A stretch of 64,000 bases of DNA from Brevibacterium sp. CCUG 69071 (GTDB taxonomy: Bacteria; Actinomycetota; Actinomycetes; Actinomycetales; Brevibacteriaceae), in the NCBI RefSeq assembly GCF_021023135.1, contig NZ_PGFV01000002.1, forward strand, positions 620,001 through 684,000, read 5' to 3'. The notes beneath the pieces are model-generated. The model had not been told where the DNA came from. It saw nothing but the letters and a program-made list of their open reading frames with translations, and ran no database searches. Below, one piece after another: positions 1 to 7,808 of this stretch. Each line of letters starts with the position of its first letter. The stretch's first letter is position 1. A program made the position numbers and the translations under genes.

Positions 1-2
1 CC

Positions 3-202
3 CAGGTCAAGAACGCCTCGAAGAACGGCGGCGTCGACGAAGCCACAGATATTGCGATCGGCATCGGCGTCGACTGCGTGTTCGGCGCAGTCCCCGTGGA
101 TTAATCGGAGCAGCCGCTAAGAAGGCGATGACCACTCCGATCAAGAAGGCGCTGAAGCCTCACGTGAAGAAGATCATCGAGAAGCTCAACAAGGGAGACT
201 GA
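3..202 (+). pseudogene. Frameshifted 3' part of a small cationic, glycine-rich peptide gene
   Basis: Two open frames on the same strand join into one plausible protein if a single base is restored near 95-100. The first frame reads KNASKNGGVDEATDIAIGIG and ends at a TAA (102-104). The second continues from about 103 as LIGAAAKKAMTTPIKKAL and ends in a lysine-rich amphipathic tail at the TGA (200-202). Restoring one base gives a hydrophobic Gly/Ala stretch followed by a cationic helix, a layout common in secreted antimicrobial peptides. The 5' end lies outside the window. Downstream is a small multi-helix membrane protein, as expected for an immunity partner. No family is recognised; a bacteriocin role is inference, and a sequencing error instead of a true frameshift cannot be excluded. 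Confidence 0.4.
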
Positions 203-253
203 CGAATCAATCAGGGAGATCGGCGAAGCTCTTTGAGAGACCGTTGACTCTAT

Positions 254-287
254 GCGGCCCCCATGGACGAGCTACCATGGGGGCCGC
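254..287 (+). terminator. Perfect 13-bp hairpin after the broken peptide gene
   Basis: Bases 254-266 and 275-287 are perfectly complementary (arms GCGGCCCCCATGG and CCATGGGGGCCGC) around an 8-nt loop. There is no T-run, so this is a terminator-like or boundary hairpin rather than a classical intrinsic terminator. The ATG at 263 lies inside the stem and is a poor start for the next gene. Confidence 0.55.
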
Positions 288-310
288 TGACTCGAAGGGC
301 CTGCAAACGA

Positions 311-712
311 ATGACTTCAAAGATGTACACGTTGCTGCTTGGCGTCTCCGCGCTCTGCGCGTGGGGTTCTCTTGCGGAAGTCGTCAAAGCTTTCCTTCGA
401 CACGAACCCGTGGGAGGAGTCGTCTGGGGGTTACTCGGCGTCTCGGCACTCATCGCCGTAGGGGTCTGGTTGTCTTACCGTTCGAAAAGTACCCGCCCCG
501 AAGTGAAGAGCTTCATTGGCAGCGTGCGCCAGGGAGCCGCACTGCTGTGTGCCTATGTGCTCGCGTTCGTGCTCCCCGGGTTTTTTGCTCGTGGTGCCGA
601 CATGTTCGATCTGGTGTTCACGGCAATCGTCGTGGCAGTCATAGTCTGGTTCGTTCTCTTCCTGTTGAGGAGACGCTACTTTACGCCACCTGACAGCGCC
701 GAAGGCCTGTAG
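311..712 (+). CDS. Small four-helix membrane protein, possible immunity protein
   Basis: A 133-residue protein that is almost entirely membrane-embedded. Hydrophobic segments lie at about residues 5-25, 35-57, 75-95 and 100-125, with basic loops between them and a short charged C-terminus. The ATG at 311 is preferred because the earlier in-frame ATG (263) lies inside the upstream hairpin; the ATG at 326 is also possible. No catalytic motif is visible and no family is recognised. Its position directly behind a cationic glycine-rich peptide ORF suggests an immunity or export role for that peptide, but this is context-based inference only. Confidence 0.5.
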   Translation: MTSKMYTLLLGVSALCAWGSLAEVVKAFLRHEPVGGVVWGLLGVSALIAVGVWLSYRSKSTRPEVKSFIGSVRQGAALLCAYVLAFVLPGFFARGADMFDLVFTAIVVAVIVWFVLFLLRRRYFTPPDSAEGL

Positions 713-857
713 ATGAGTCGCAGGCGTGACCGGGGGGGCACCGACAATGGCTGCTGACGACCGGCCTGTGCATGGAGACCAGCGACCCCGACGCAGGACG
801 GGAGTACGGGTGGAAGATTGTCGGGGAACCGGGGCCGAGACTGGTGACGTTCTCCGA

Positions 858-1574
858 CTAGCTAGGCGAGCCGTCGACTTCACTTTCTGGGAATTTGACG
901 TAGTCCTTCCGTGTGGAACCCTTACGGAACCGAGGGCGACCGCCACGGTTGATCTGATCGACATCATCCCCAAGATGCTCTACGTTGTCTGCCCTCCATC
1001 CATTCGCCGCCGCCCAGCCCTTGATGGCTCTGGGATCCATCGCATAACCGGCATCCTGAAGCATGACAACGGCCCCACAGTGTGGTCCTTCTCGAATTCC
1101 GCGCCCGAAATAGTGGTGTTGTGGTTGATGAGGCTGGTTATTCCCTCCGGGCCCCGGATGATCGCAGGATCTATTTCGGCTTTCTGTTCGTCCCAGATCG
1201 AAGGATCGCCAAGGGGCTCAGCTTTCGAATACTTCACCCAGGGGTAGATGTTCTCGGTCACCCACTCGATAACTTCGATCGAGGAGACCTGAGCCCAACT
1301 GCGGCCACCGCCGCAGCGATGTCCTCTGGGTCGTCTCAGGCGATGACCAGGGGATCATTCTCGACTCTTCCGCGGACACCTCGACCGATCACATGATTGA
1401 CTTCGCGATGTGAGTCAATGAAACGCGCGATGATCGGGTTATTCGACTTGTTCGAGCGCCGGTGAGTGCAGACCGCAATTGCGGAGGCAGACTCATCGCC
1501 GTTGTACTCGGCGATTGCCCAGTTGAGCGCTGCTCGAACTCCGTGATCGGGATGCTGGGATCAAAGTTGTACAT
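858..1574 (-). pseudogene. Conserved hypothetical gene broken by multiple frameshifts and a stop
   Basis: Reading the minus strand from an ATG at 1574 with an upstream GGAG, protein-like sequence switches frame at least three times. MYNFDPSIPITEFEQ (1574-1530) is continued in another frame by AALNWAIAEYNGDESASAIA and on to DPLVIA, then a TGA where Trp is expected (followed by DDPEDIAAAVA). The next frame carries VIEWVTENIYPWVKYSKAEP to about 1075. The last frame carries VVMLQDAGYAMDPRAIKGWA to the stop at 858. Stitched together these give about 235 residues with ordinary composition and a helical 'ALKGWAAANGW' C-terminal region. The family is not recognised. This is either real decay or locally poor sequence. 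Confidence 0.6.
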
Positions 1575-1645
1575 GCGTCACTCCATTGTTCAAAGGTTCT
1601 CAGCATCCTATTCCGGAGAACTACATCCAGCGTCGCGACGCTGGC

Positions 1646-1915
1646 CTACTGCATGAACGTCTTCCACCGGCCTTGCCTTCGTTCGAAAGCGAACCGTTCC
1701 GCCCGCAACCGCCTAACACGCTCCACAACGTCCGGAGCGTAACTGTACGCCGCATCCGTATCCATCAGCCCCTCAAGCACGATCGAATACTTCTCGGCCG
1801 GGAGATCGATCCGCCGGCACAAGGAGTCACGGGCAATCTCAGTGTGCGCGGTCTTCTCCAAGTCGAGGATCATCCGGTCATGCGCGGACAGCTCGTTCAC
1901 GGTGCCAGGGACCAT
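1646..1915 (-). CDS. DUF3263 family small protein
   Basis: An 89-residue soluble protein. The core pattern LSAHDRMILDLEKTA, then RRIDLPAEKYSIVLEGLMDT, then a C-terminal VERVRRLRAERFAFERR matches the actinobacterial DUF3263 layout (DR-ILDFE, a short helix-turn-helix-like segment, then an L-RRLR tail). Function is unknown in the family; the helical basic shape would fit nucleic acid binding. The ATG at 1915 gives the usual family length; a GTG at 1972 in the same frame would add 19 residues unlike the family. No clear ribosome binding site is visible. It lies between the IS3 remnant and the broken gene. Confidence 0.6.
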   Translation of the reverse strand: MVPGTVNELSAHDRMILDLEKTAHTEIARDSLCRRIDLPAEKYSIVLEGLMDTDAAYSYAPDVVERVRRLRAERFAFERRQGRWKTFMQ

Positions 1916-2112
1916 AGGGGCCAGTGTGGCATAGACGGATGAATAGCAATCGTTCACCAACGCCCTCGACACCAGTTGCGATCGCCAGATTGATCGTTAA
2001 GTTTTCGCGCAATTCCATACTTTCGTGGGAGGCGGAGAAGCCACGTCGCCGCATATGGTCGCCGTACATCGAGAAAGGACGTGCACATTTTCAAGTCCCG
2101 GGTTGGGAGACA

Positions 2113-2355
2113 AACCGAGGCCGACTTCACGATATGGTTGGCCCGGCGCAGCTCCCGGTTCTCTTTCTCGAGGTCCTTGATCCGCTGGGCATCAGCGGTG
2201 GTGGTGCCGGGCCGCAGTGTTTCCGGGTTCACGCCGAGCTGGTCACCGATACGGCGGAGCATGTCGCGGCGGGCACCGGGGTCGGTTTCGAGTGCGTCGA
2301 GGACCATGCGGACCGCTCTCTCACGAAGCTCGAGCGGGTATTTCCTCTGGGGCAT
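2113..2355 (-). pseudogene. IS3 family transposase orfA remnant
   Basis: The minus-strand reading begins MPQRKYPLELRERAVRMVLD, a standard IS3-family OrfA start with its N-terminal helix-turn-helix. It continues to GVNPETLR and then jumps straight to PGTTTADAQRIKDLEKENRE, so about 12 residues of the usual WVKQAEIDAG-type linker are missing in frame. Similarity stops after RRANHIVKSASV; the expected FFAAE end and the orfB part with the DDE domain are absent. What follows to 1954 in the same frame is unrelated sequence. This is an inactive fragment. Confidence 0.8.
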
Positions 2356-2456
2356 GACGGGGAAGTCCCTTCCATGGCTTCACTGTCACCATTATTCCCG
2401 GGGCGAATCACCATTGCTCGCGTGGTCTTATGAACTCGCGGCATCTAACGGGTCGT

Positions 2457-2663
2457 TCACCTCTGAGACGGCTTCCGGTCCCTTGACTCCCTGATGGCGA
2501 CCACCGCACCCGAGATTCCCGCGAGGGCGCCGAGCGCGAGCAGTGTGCTCATGACAAGCAACTGACCGCCGAGGGTCAAGGCGAAGACTGCACCTGCGCA
2601 CAGGAAGGCCATGGTGACGAAATACCAAACGGCTGTCGAGGAAGGTTGCTTGGCGTTCGGCAT
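2457..2663 (-). CDS. Small two-helix membrane protein
   Basis: A 68-residue protein with two hydrophobic helices (about residues 12-33 and 36-58) and a basic tail. No family is recognised. The start is supported by a leaderless promoter pattern: TATCCT on the minus strand at 2670-2675, six bases upstream of the ATG. It lies between the IS3 remnant and another small membrane protein on the same strand. Confidence 0.5.
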   Translation of the reverse strand: MPNAKQPSSTAVWYFVTMAFLCAGAVFALTLGGQLLVMSTLLALGALAGISGAVVAIRESRDRKPSQR

Positions 2664-2723
2664 GGATTAAGGATAACCGAATGTCGCTTGCTGTCGAATG
2701 GCACGCTCGCGTAGCTCAACGGA

Positions 2724-2957
2724 TCACGGTTTGGCGATCCGCCCGGTGATCGTGTCGAACTCCGCCTGTTCAATGACCCCGCGGTCGCGGAGATCCGCGA
2801 GTGTTTCGATTTCGGAGAGGTATGGGCGAGTGGGCCTGCTCGGCCGTCGTTTCCTGAGAGCTGCGCTGGCGATCAGAGCGATCACTGCCGAAAGGACGGC
2901 GACGATGGCAAGGCCGACGAGGAAGATGATCGTGACGTGTGGCAGCGCGAATCCCAT
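2724..2957 (-). CDS. SHOCT domain small membrane protein
   Basis: A 77-residue protein with one N-terminal transmembrane helix (about residues 8-34), a basic KRR linker and a C-terminal segment ETLADLRDRGVIEQAEFD followed by TITGRIAKP. The C-terminus fits the SHOCT motif (leucine, then LxxGxIxxxEFxxxK), a short domain often found at the end of small actinobacterial membrane proteins and thought to mediate oligomerisation. A GGAAGG ribosome binding site precedes the ATG at 2957. The cellular role is unknown. Confidence 0.65.
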   Translation of the reverse strand: MGFALPHVTIIFLVGLAIVAVLSAVIALIASAALRKRRPSRPTRPYLSEIETLADLRDRGVIEQAEFDTITGRIAKP

Positions 2958-3227
2958 TGCGGGCCTTCCGGAAAGAGTGTGGGCGGCTCGTGCGCGTCCA
3001 CGGTGAAGCCAAGCCAGCTTACAGCATAAACGCGGTTACTTGAGTCCGTATTCTCGTATATCTTCGACGAAGCTGGACACTGAAGACCGAGCCTATCGGC
3101 GCGATCCGATTAGGCCATGTCTCCTTTACTGGCGTAGCCACGTCAGGATCGCGCTGATCACGACCGCCGCCCGATAGGTGATCGCGAACGCAAGTACTCA
3201 CGATCGGCTCTGGACCCGTAAGCACGA

Positions 3228-3458
3228 TCAGCTCCCTGCCGTCTGCCAAGGTCCCAGGCGGTCACGGACAGGGTCGCGCCAGGCGATGCCAGCCCGATAT
3301 CGGCAGACGACTTCCTCGACGATCCGGCGATCGTTCTCAAACGGCCGGGCTCTCTTACCGACATTCGAGGGTAGTAAAGGTTCGATCCGTGCCCACCGAT
3401 CATCGGTGAAGACCTGATGTCGTTGCTGTGTAGCCACTTTCCCACCGTGTCGAGCCAT
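3228..3458 (-). pseudogene. IS5 family transposase N-terminal remnant
   Basis: The minus-strand frame contains VFTDDRWARIEPLLPSNVGK, then RRIVEEVVCRYRAGIAWRD and LGPWQT. This is the N-terminal DUF4096-type domain of IS5/IS427-group transposases. Similarity ends at GPWQT, and the frame stops shortly after, at 3228. The DDE catalytic part is not found in the other frames of 2960-3228, so the element is truncated and inactive. Confidence 0.75.
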
Positions 3459-3483
3459 GGGCTCCGAACAGAGGGGACATGCC

Positions 3484-3927
3484 CTAGCTCAATTGCAGAT
3501 GCAGCAACGGGTATGGTCGCCCGGCCTCGTCGTATTCACTGCGGCCAATTTGCTGGAAGTCTCGATGTATATAGAACCCAACCGCTTGGACATTCTGCTC
3601 GTTGACATCAACCTTATTGACACCGTGTTCATTGATTGCGTGACTCAGAAGTCTGGTACCGATACCACTACCGCGGTGCTCGGCGTCGACGAACAGCATT
3701 TCCAAGTTCCCGTCGAGCACTCCCGAGAATCCCGCTGGTTGGCCATCTATCTCGGCGATAGTGAGCGAAACGGCAGGAAAGTAGTCGCTCACTAGCTTGG
3801 ATTCGATCGCATTCCTGTCCTCATCGGAAAGGAAGTCGTGGGTGGCTTCGACCGCGCTCCGCCAGATTTCTACGAGCGGTGGATAGTCCGTTGGACCTTG
3901 GGACGGCCGGACACTGATTTCACTCAT
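3484..3927 (-). CDS. yjaB: YjaB-type GNAT acetyltransferase
   Basis: A 147-residue single-domain GNAT protein. The pattern IWRSAVEATHDFLSDED at the N-terminus, the acetyl-CoA pyrophosphate loop R85-G-S-G-I-G90, the segment VDVNEQNVQAVGFY (Tyr119) and the C-terminal GRSEYDEAGRPYPLLHL closely follow Escherichia coli YjaB, an N-acetyltransferase using acetyl-CoA. The ATG at 3927 is chosen because family homology starts there and a CACAAT hexamer sits six bases upstream, a leaderless layout; a longer reading to 4062 adds unrelated sequence. The gene appears intact although it lies within a decayed region. Confidence 0.85.
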   Translation of the reverse strand: MSEISVRPSQGPTDYPPLVEIWRSAVEATHDFLSDEDRNAIESKLVSDYFPAVSLTIAEIDGQPAGFSGVLDGNLEMLFVDAEHRGSGIGTRLLSHAINEHGVNKVDVNEQNVQAVGFYIHRDFQQIGRSEYDEAGRPYPLLHLQLS

Positions 3928-4246
3928 ATCTTCATTGTGGCAGAGAGTCAGTCGTGCACGTGAACTGCTCGCGCACTTCAGCAATTCGTTCTGCCTGGGT
4001 CGCCACCGTGGTTCACACCTGGGCCAAGTCAGATGGTCGCGTTCATCTCTCCGGAAGCGCACTCAAGCGGCAGGCAGTCCTAGACACACTACCCGCCCGA
4101 GGCAGCCCTGATCGCACTCAGCTCCGGTTCGCGCTCGCCTCGTGTTGGACTACGTCGGTGATGTGTGGGTCGACGGGACGGCCGCACGGCTCGGGTTCGA
4201 CGGGGCGAACTTCGGCGAGGCCAAGTAGTCTCGAAGCGATGCCCTC
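3928..4246. other. Spacer with no intact gene
   Basis: About 320 bases between the yjaB-like gene and the FUSC gene. The only protein-like stretch is on the plus strand at 4143-4229, reading VLDYVGDVWVDGTAARLGFD and ending GANFGEAK at a TAG. It has no start or upstream continuation, so it may be the tail of a lost gene. Nothing else is seen. Confidence 0.4.
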
Positions 4247-5356
4247 CTATGCGTCGTTCGGTTCCCGTGCCTCCCGAGCGGAAGCGACGTCGTCGACGAC
4301 AACGACGATGTGTCGCAGACTCGTGATCAAAGCTCCATAGAGCGGCCAGGAGGTTTCGGGCAGCTTTCCATCGCCTGAGAGGTTCTTCGCCAGCGAGTCC
4401 AGACGATCATAGACCGGTTCGACATCGGCGTCAGGGTCACTGATGGAGCGCCCGGTGTCCTTGACGATCTCAGCCCACTTGCGACGGAACCGTGTGTCCC
4501 ATTCCCCCTCGGCATACGAGGCGTCTCTGAGCGTGCGAGCTAAATTCCGCAGGTGTGAGATCCCTTCATCGACGCGAGAGAGAATGTTCGAGTAGTCCTC
4601 TTCCCCTGCCTCATGGTGCTCTCTGTTCGCTCGCTGGTTCTTGAGCGTCTTTCGCAGGTCTCCTCTCGGGTTCGCCTTTCTGCTCTCTCGCGCGAAGCGC
4701 ACGGACTGCCAAGCGGTATTGAGTTCGTCGGTCATCGATTCTGTTTCGCGGAACCAGTCCTCAGCCCGGTCGGTGTCCCAGGAGTCGCTGAATTCGTCTG
4801 ACATGCTCATCAGGACGTCGCCCATGCGCCGATTGATGCTGTCGACGTAGCGGGAAGCTTGCCGGTCCCGAATCGGCGGGATGATGATGAGGTTGACAGC
4901 GAGACCGACCGCGACGCCGAGCGCGATCTCGACGATGCGTTCCACGAGCAGGGGCTGCTGACTGTCGAAGCCGCTCCCAAGGACGAATATCGCTGTGGTG
5001 GCAATGGCGATTCCCTCATCGCGGATCCACGTCACGCGAGCTCCGATGAGTCCGACAAACAATGCAAGAGCAAACGTCCACAGGCTGACCCCGAGGAAGC
5101 TGCCGATTAGGAACGACAGGCCAACGCCGATCGCCGAGGCCACCGTCGACTGCGCACCTCGAGAGAGCGACCGGTAGACCGTCGCGTGAACGGTGAGGAG
5201 AGCGGTCCATGGTGCGAGGAATGGCATGGCCGAGTCGAGGATCGTGATCGACAGCCACCATGCCGCCGTGGCAGCGATGACTGTCTTCACGATCTGAAGG
5301 GTGTCGGTGGTGAATTCTGGGCGTTGCAGGGTTTCGATGATCTTCTTAGTTGCCAT
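4247..5356 (-). CDS. FUSC/ArAE-type aromatic acid exporter family membrane protein
   Basis: A 369-residue protein. About six hydrophobic segments fill residues 20-160 (including ALFVGLIGARVTWI and ALGVAVGLAVNLIIIPP), followed by a long charged, helical cytoplasmic C-terminal part (residues 165-369). This half-sized arrangement, with an APWTALLTVHATVYRS-type first repeat, is typical of the aromatic acid exporter (ArAE_1/FUSC-like) superfamily in actinobacteria. The substrate cannot be deduced. A GGAGAAG ribosome binding site lies upstream of the ATG. The gene stands alone next to the probable island boundary. Confidence 0.75.
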   Translation of the reverse strand: MATKKIIETLQRPEFTTDTLQIVKTVIAATAAWWLSITILDSAMPFLAPWTALLTVHATVYRSLSRGAQSTVASAIGVGLSFLIGSFLGVSLWTFALALFVGLIGARVTWIRDEGIAIATTAIFVLGSGFDSQQPLLVERIVEIALGVAVGLAVNLIIIPPIRDRQASRYVDSINRRMGDVLMSMSDEFSDSWDTDRAEDWFRETESMTDELNTAWQSVRFARESRKANPRGDLRKTLKNQRANREHHEAGEEDYSNILSRVDEGISHLRNLARTLRDASYAEGEWDTRFRRKWAEIVKDTGRSISDPDADVEPVYDRLDSLAKNLSGDGKLPETSWPLYGALITSLRHIVVVVDDVASAREAREPNDA

Positions 5357-5594
5357 TGGCAGGGTCTTCTCCGTGTTAAGTGGCAGAAGTGTACTGACTA
5401 CACCGTAAGCTCAGATGGCTCGAAGGTGAGAATTCGTGTTGGTCGAGCCAGACGTCCATACGGGCCGTCAACAACATGACGATTCGTCCACTTCTTACCC
5501 ACATCCCACCGTTACCGGGCGAAAATACCGGGGCATCGCGGGGTGTCAGGAGGCCCGAGAATCCGTCGATCATGGCCCCGACCAGCACTTATAC
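5357..5594. other. Spacer, no gene seen
   Basis: Upstream region of the FUSC gene, running to a tRNA 3'-end-like fragment at 5595. Short open frames on both strands have no protein-like composition or start signals. Confidence 0.5.
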
Positions 5595-5623
5595 ACAGGT
5601 TCAAGTCCCGTTACTCACCCCGA
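5595..5623 (+). other. tRNA 3'-end-like fragment, possible attachment-site remnant
   Basis: The bases ACAGGTTCAAGTCC (5595-5608) match the T-arm of a tRNA, including the GGTTCAANTCC box. CACCCCGA (5616-5623) matches the acceptor end and discriminator base of actinobacterial tRNA-Pro. Four bases (TACT, 5612-5615) separate the two compared with a normal tRNA-Pro, and no D- or anticodon arm is found upstream, so this is not a functional tRNA. Integrases often leave such 3' tRNA copies at island ends. The position fits, because everything to the left is decayed and mobile-element-rich and everything to the right is core-like. Confidence 0.35.
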
Positions 5624-5823
5624 TTGAGAAGCCTCGGGAAGCGGTGGAACAAGCGGAACTCGGGGCTTTCTGTGTATTCGGCGTCGGCCGTGAAGCTCGC
5701 CATCTGTCTCCGCCACATTCCGCACCTTCTCGATAGGTGACAGCGCAGGCCCCTCTTCGCTGAGCCCCTACGTCGCGTCTTCTCCCCGGGCCCGCACCCG
5801 AGCGGCCGCGCTAGCCTTGTCCC

Positions 5824-6663
5824 ATGAGCATCGATCTTGCCGTCGTCGGCAGCATCAACGTCGACATCACCGCGACCACCCGCCGCCTGCCGGCCGCGGG
5901 CGAGACCGTCGGCGGAGGTCGGCTGCTCCACTCGCCCGGTGGGAAGGGTGCGAATCAGGCCACCGCAGCGGCCCGCCTCGGCGCCCGCACCCGGATGATA
6001 GGGGCGGTGGGACACGACGCTTCGGGGGAGGCGATGTTGCAGGCACTCGATCGCGCCGGGGTCGACCGCCGCGCGATCGCCGAGGTGGATGTGGCGACGG
6101 GAACTGCTCTGGTCATGGTCGATGCGCACGGGGAGAACCAGATCGCCGTGTGCGAAGGAGCGAACGCCCAGGTCAGACTCGACGGCATCGACTTCGGCGA
6201 GGACGAAGCCGTGCTCACGCAGCTCGAGATCTCCCTCGACCTCATCAGCGAACTCGCCCGTCGAGTCCCCGGTTACCTCGTCATCAACGCCGCACCCGCC
6301 ATCGAACTGCCCGCCGAGGTGGTCCAGCGGGCCGATCTCATCATCGTCAACGAGACCGAATACTCGTTGCTCCCGCAGCTGCGGGATGCGAGATGCGTGG
6401 CCGTCACCTACGGACCCAAAGGCTCGGCTCTGCTCGAGCACGGACAGCAGATCGCCTTCGTCGAGGCTCTGCCGCGGACCCCGGTGAGCACCGTCGGTGC
6501 CGGTGACGCCTTCTGTGCGGCGCTGACCATCGCCCTGCGCTCCGGACTGAGTCCCACACGATCCCTGCGCGCGGCCAACGCCGTCGGCGCAGCTGCGGTG
6601 ATGGATGCCGCCGCGCAACCACACTTCGACACACTTGAGACTGTCCTCGCCGGACTCGACTGA
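5824..6663 (+). CDS. rbsK: Ribokinase (PfkB family sugar kinase)
   Basis: A 279-residue cytosolic kinase that phosphorylates ribose or a related sugar with ATP. The first PfkB signature is GGKGANQATAAARLG (residues 39-53). The second is STVGAGDAFCAAL, with the catalytic-base aspartate in G-A-G-D228. The N-terminus VVGSINVDI is typical of ribokinases. Expression is probably leaderless: TAGCCT (5812-5817) sits six bases before the ATG. The next gene, a DapA-family aldolase, begins 55 bases later on the same strand, suggesting a small sugar-acid or pentose operon. Other PfkB substrates, for example deoxysugar acids, remain possible. Confidence 0.88.
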   Translation: MSIDLAVVGSINVDITATTRRLPAAGETVGGGRLLHSPGGKGANQATAAARLGARTRMIGAVGHDASGEAMLQALDRAGVDRRAIAEVDVATGTALVMVDAHGENQIAVCEGANAQVRLDGIDFGEDEAVLTQLEISLDLISELARRVPGYLVINAAPAIELPAEVVQRADLIIVNETEYSLLPQLRDARCVAVTYGPKGSALLEHGQQIAFVEALPRTPVSTVGAGDAFCAALTIALRSGLSPTRSLRAANAVGAAAVMDAAAQPHFDTLETVLAGLD

Positions 6664-6718
6664 CATGCCAGACTGGCCCCGAGGCCAGCACCAACCGCCG
6701 ACCAATCGAGGAGGAGAC

Positions 6719-7642
6719 ATGACGAGCGCACCCAACTACGACCGCTCACTGTTCACCGGGCTTAGCGCCTTCCCGCTGACGCCGCTCAACGATGAGCGCA
6801 TCGACGAGGACGCCTACACCGGACTCATCGAACGCCTCGTCCTCGCCGGCGTCGACTCCATCACGGCGCTGGGATCGACCGGATCCTATGCCTATCTCGA
6901 TACCGCAGAACGCGCCCGCGTGGCCGAGCTGACCGTCGAGAACGCCCTCGACATCCCGGTCTTCGTCGGCATCGGGGCCCTGCGCACCCGCGATGTTCTC
7001 GCCAACGTCCGTTCCGCTGAAGCGGCCGGTGCCCAGGGCCTCCTGCTCGCCCCCGTGAGCTACCAGGCACTGCGGGAGACCGATGTGTTCGAACTCTTCC
7101 GCACCGTCTCCGAAGCTACCGATCTGCCCATCGTCGTCTACGACAACCCGGGCACCACCCACTTCACCTTCACCACCGAGCTCTACTCCCGCCTGGCCGC
7201 ACTGCCCACAGTCGCCTCGATCAAGATCCCCGGCATCCCGCTCTCCCCGTCCGGCTGGTGCGATCACATCGCCGAGATCCGCGCCGCAATCGGCGCCGAG
7301 GTCACGATCGGCATCTCCGGAGATGTCTTCGGCGCCGCGGGACTGACCGCCGGCTGCGACGCCTGGTACACCGCCGTCGGCGGCACCCTGCCCGGCCCGA
7401 TGCTCGACATCACCCGTGCCGCACAGTTCGGCAGCGCCGACCACGCACTCGAACTCTCCGCCGAACTCCAACCCCTGTGGGATCTGTTCACCGAATTCGG
7501 CGGCAGCCTGCGCGTGAGTGCGGCGATCGCCGAACACCTCGGGCTCGTCGGCCCCGGAAGTCTGCCGCTGCCCATCCTCGGACTCGACGACGAGGAGAAG
7601 GCGAAGGTCGCCGAGGTGGTCGACCGCCTCGACCTCGACTGA
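6719..7642 (+). CDS. DapA-family (dihydrodipicolinate synthase / N-acetylneuraminate lyase) aldolase
   Basis: A 307-residue TIM-barrel class I aldolase. The Schiff-base lysine is in ASIKIPG (Lys169), the catalytic tyrosine in IVVYDNPGTT (Tyr141), and the substrate loop is GSTGSYAY (residues 52-59). The loop departs from the GTTGE of true dihydrodipicolinate synthases, so lysine synthesis is unlikely; a pyruvate-dependent lyase acting on a 2-keto-3-deoxy sugar acid or similar is more probable. It starts at an ATG with a strong GAGGAGGAG ribosome binding site and follows the ribokinase, which also argues for sugar catabolism. Confidence 0.82.
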   Translation: MTSAPNYDRSLFTGLSAFPLTPLNDERIDEDAYTGLIERLVLAGVDSITALGSTGSYAYLDTAERARVAELTVENALDIPVFVGIGALRTRDVLANVRSAEAAGAQGLLLAPVSYQALRETDVFELFRTVSEATDLPIVVYDNPGTTHFTFTTELYSRLAALPTVASIKIPGIPLSPSGWCDHIAEIRAAIGAEVTIGISGDVFGAAGLTAGCDAWYTAVGGTLPGPMLDITRAAQFGSADHALELSAELQPLWDLFTEFGGSLRVSAAIAEHLGLVGPGSLPLPILGLDDEEKAKVAEVVDRLDLD

Positions 7643-7698
7643 GCACCCACCTCGGCGGGCTGGGCACCGCCACCGGACTCCCGCCTCGGCGGGGGTGC
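7643..7698 (+). terminator. Probable terminator of the ribokinase-aldolase operon
   Basis: Bases GCACCC (7643-7648) pair with GGGTGC (7693-7698), and an inner GGCGGG/CCCGCC pair extends the structure. No T-run follows. It lies directly after the aldolase stop codon. Confidence 0.4.
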
Positions 7699-7808
7699 CG
7701 AGCTCACCCGGCGTCCATCTCCAGTTCGGGGCGGGGCCAGACTGACTGCCTATGAATGGATGATTGTGGGCACGCTCGGCCCGCGCCCATTTCTACTCCG
7801 GAGACTCG

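Noticed and set aside
726-1247. Plus-strand 173-residue open frame
   Set aside because: The minus strand here carries a stitched gene remnant with better protein-like sequence; the plus frame has no support.
5376-5588. 70-residue minus-strand open frame upstream of the FUSC gene
   Set aside because: No start signal, no family and unlike neighbouring proteins in composition.
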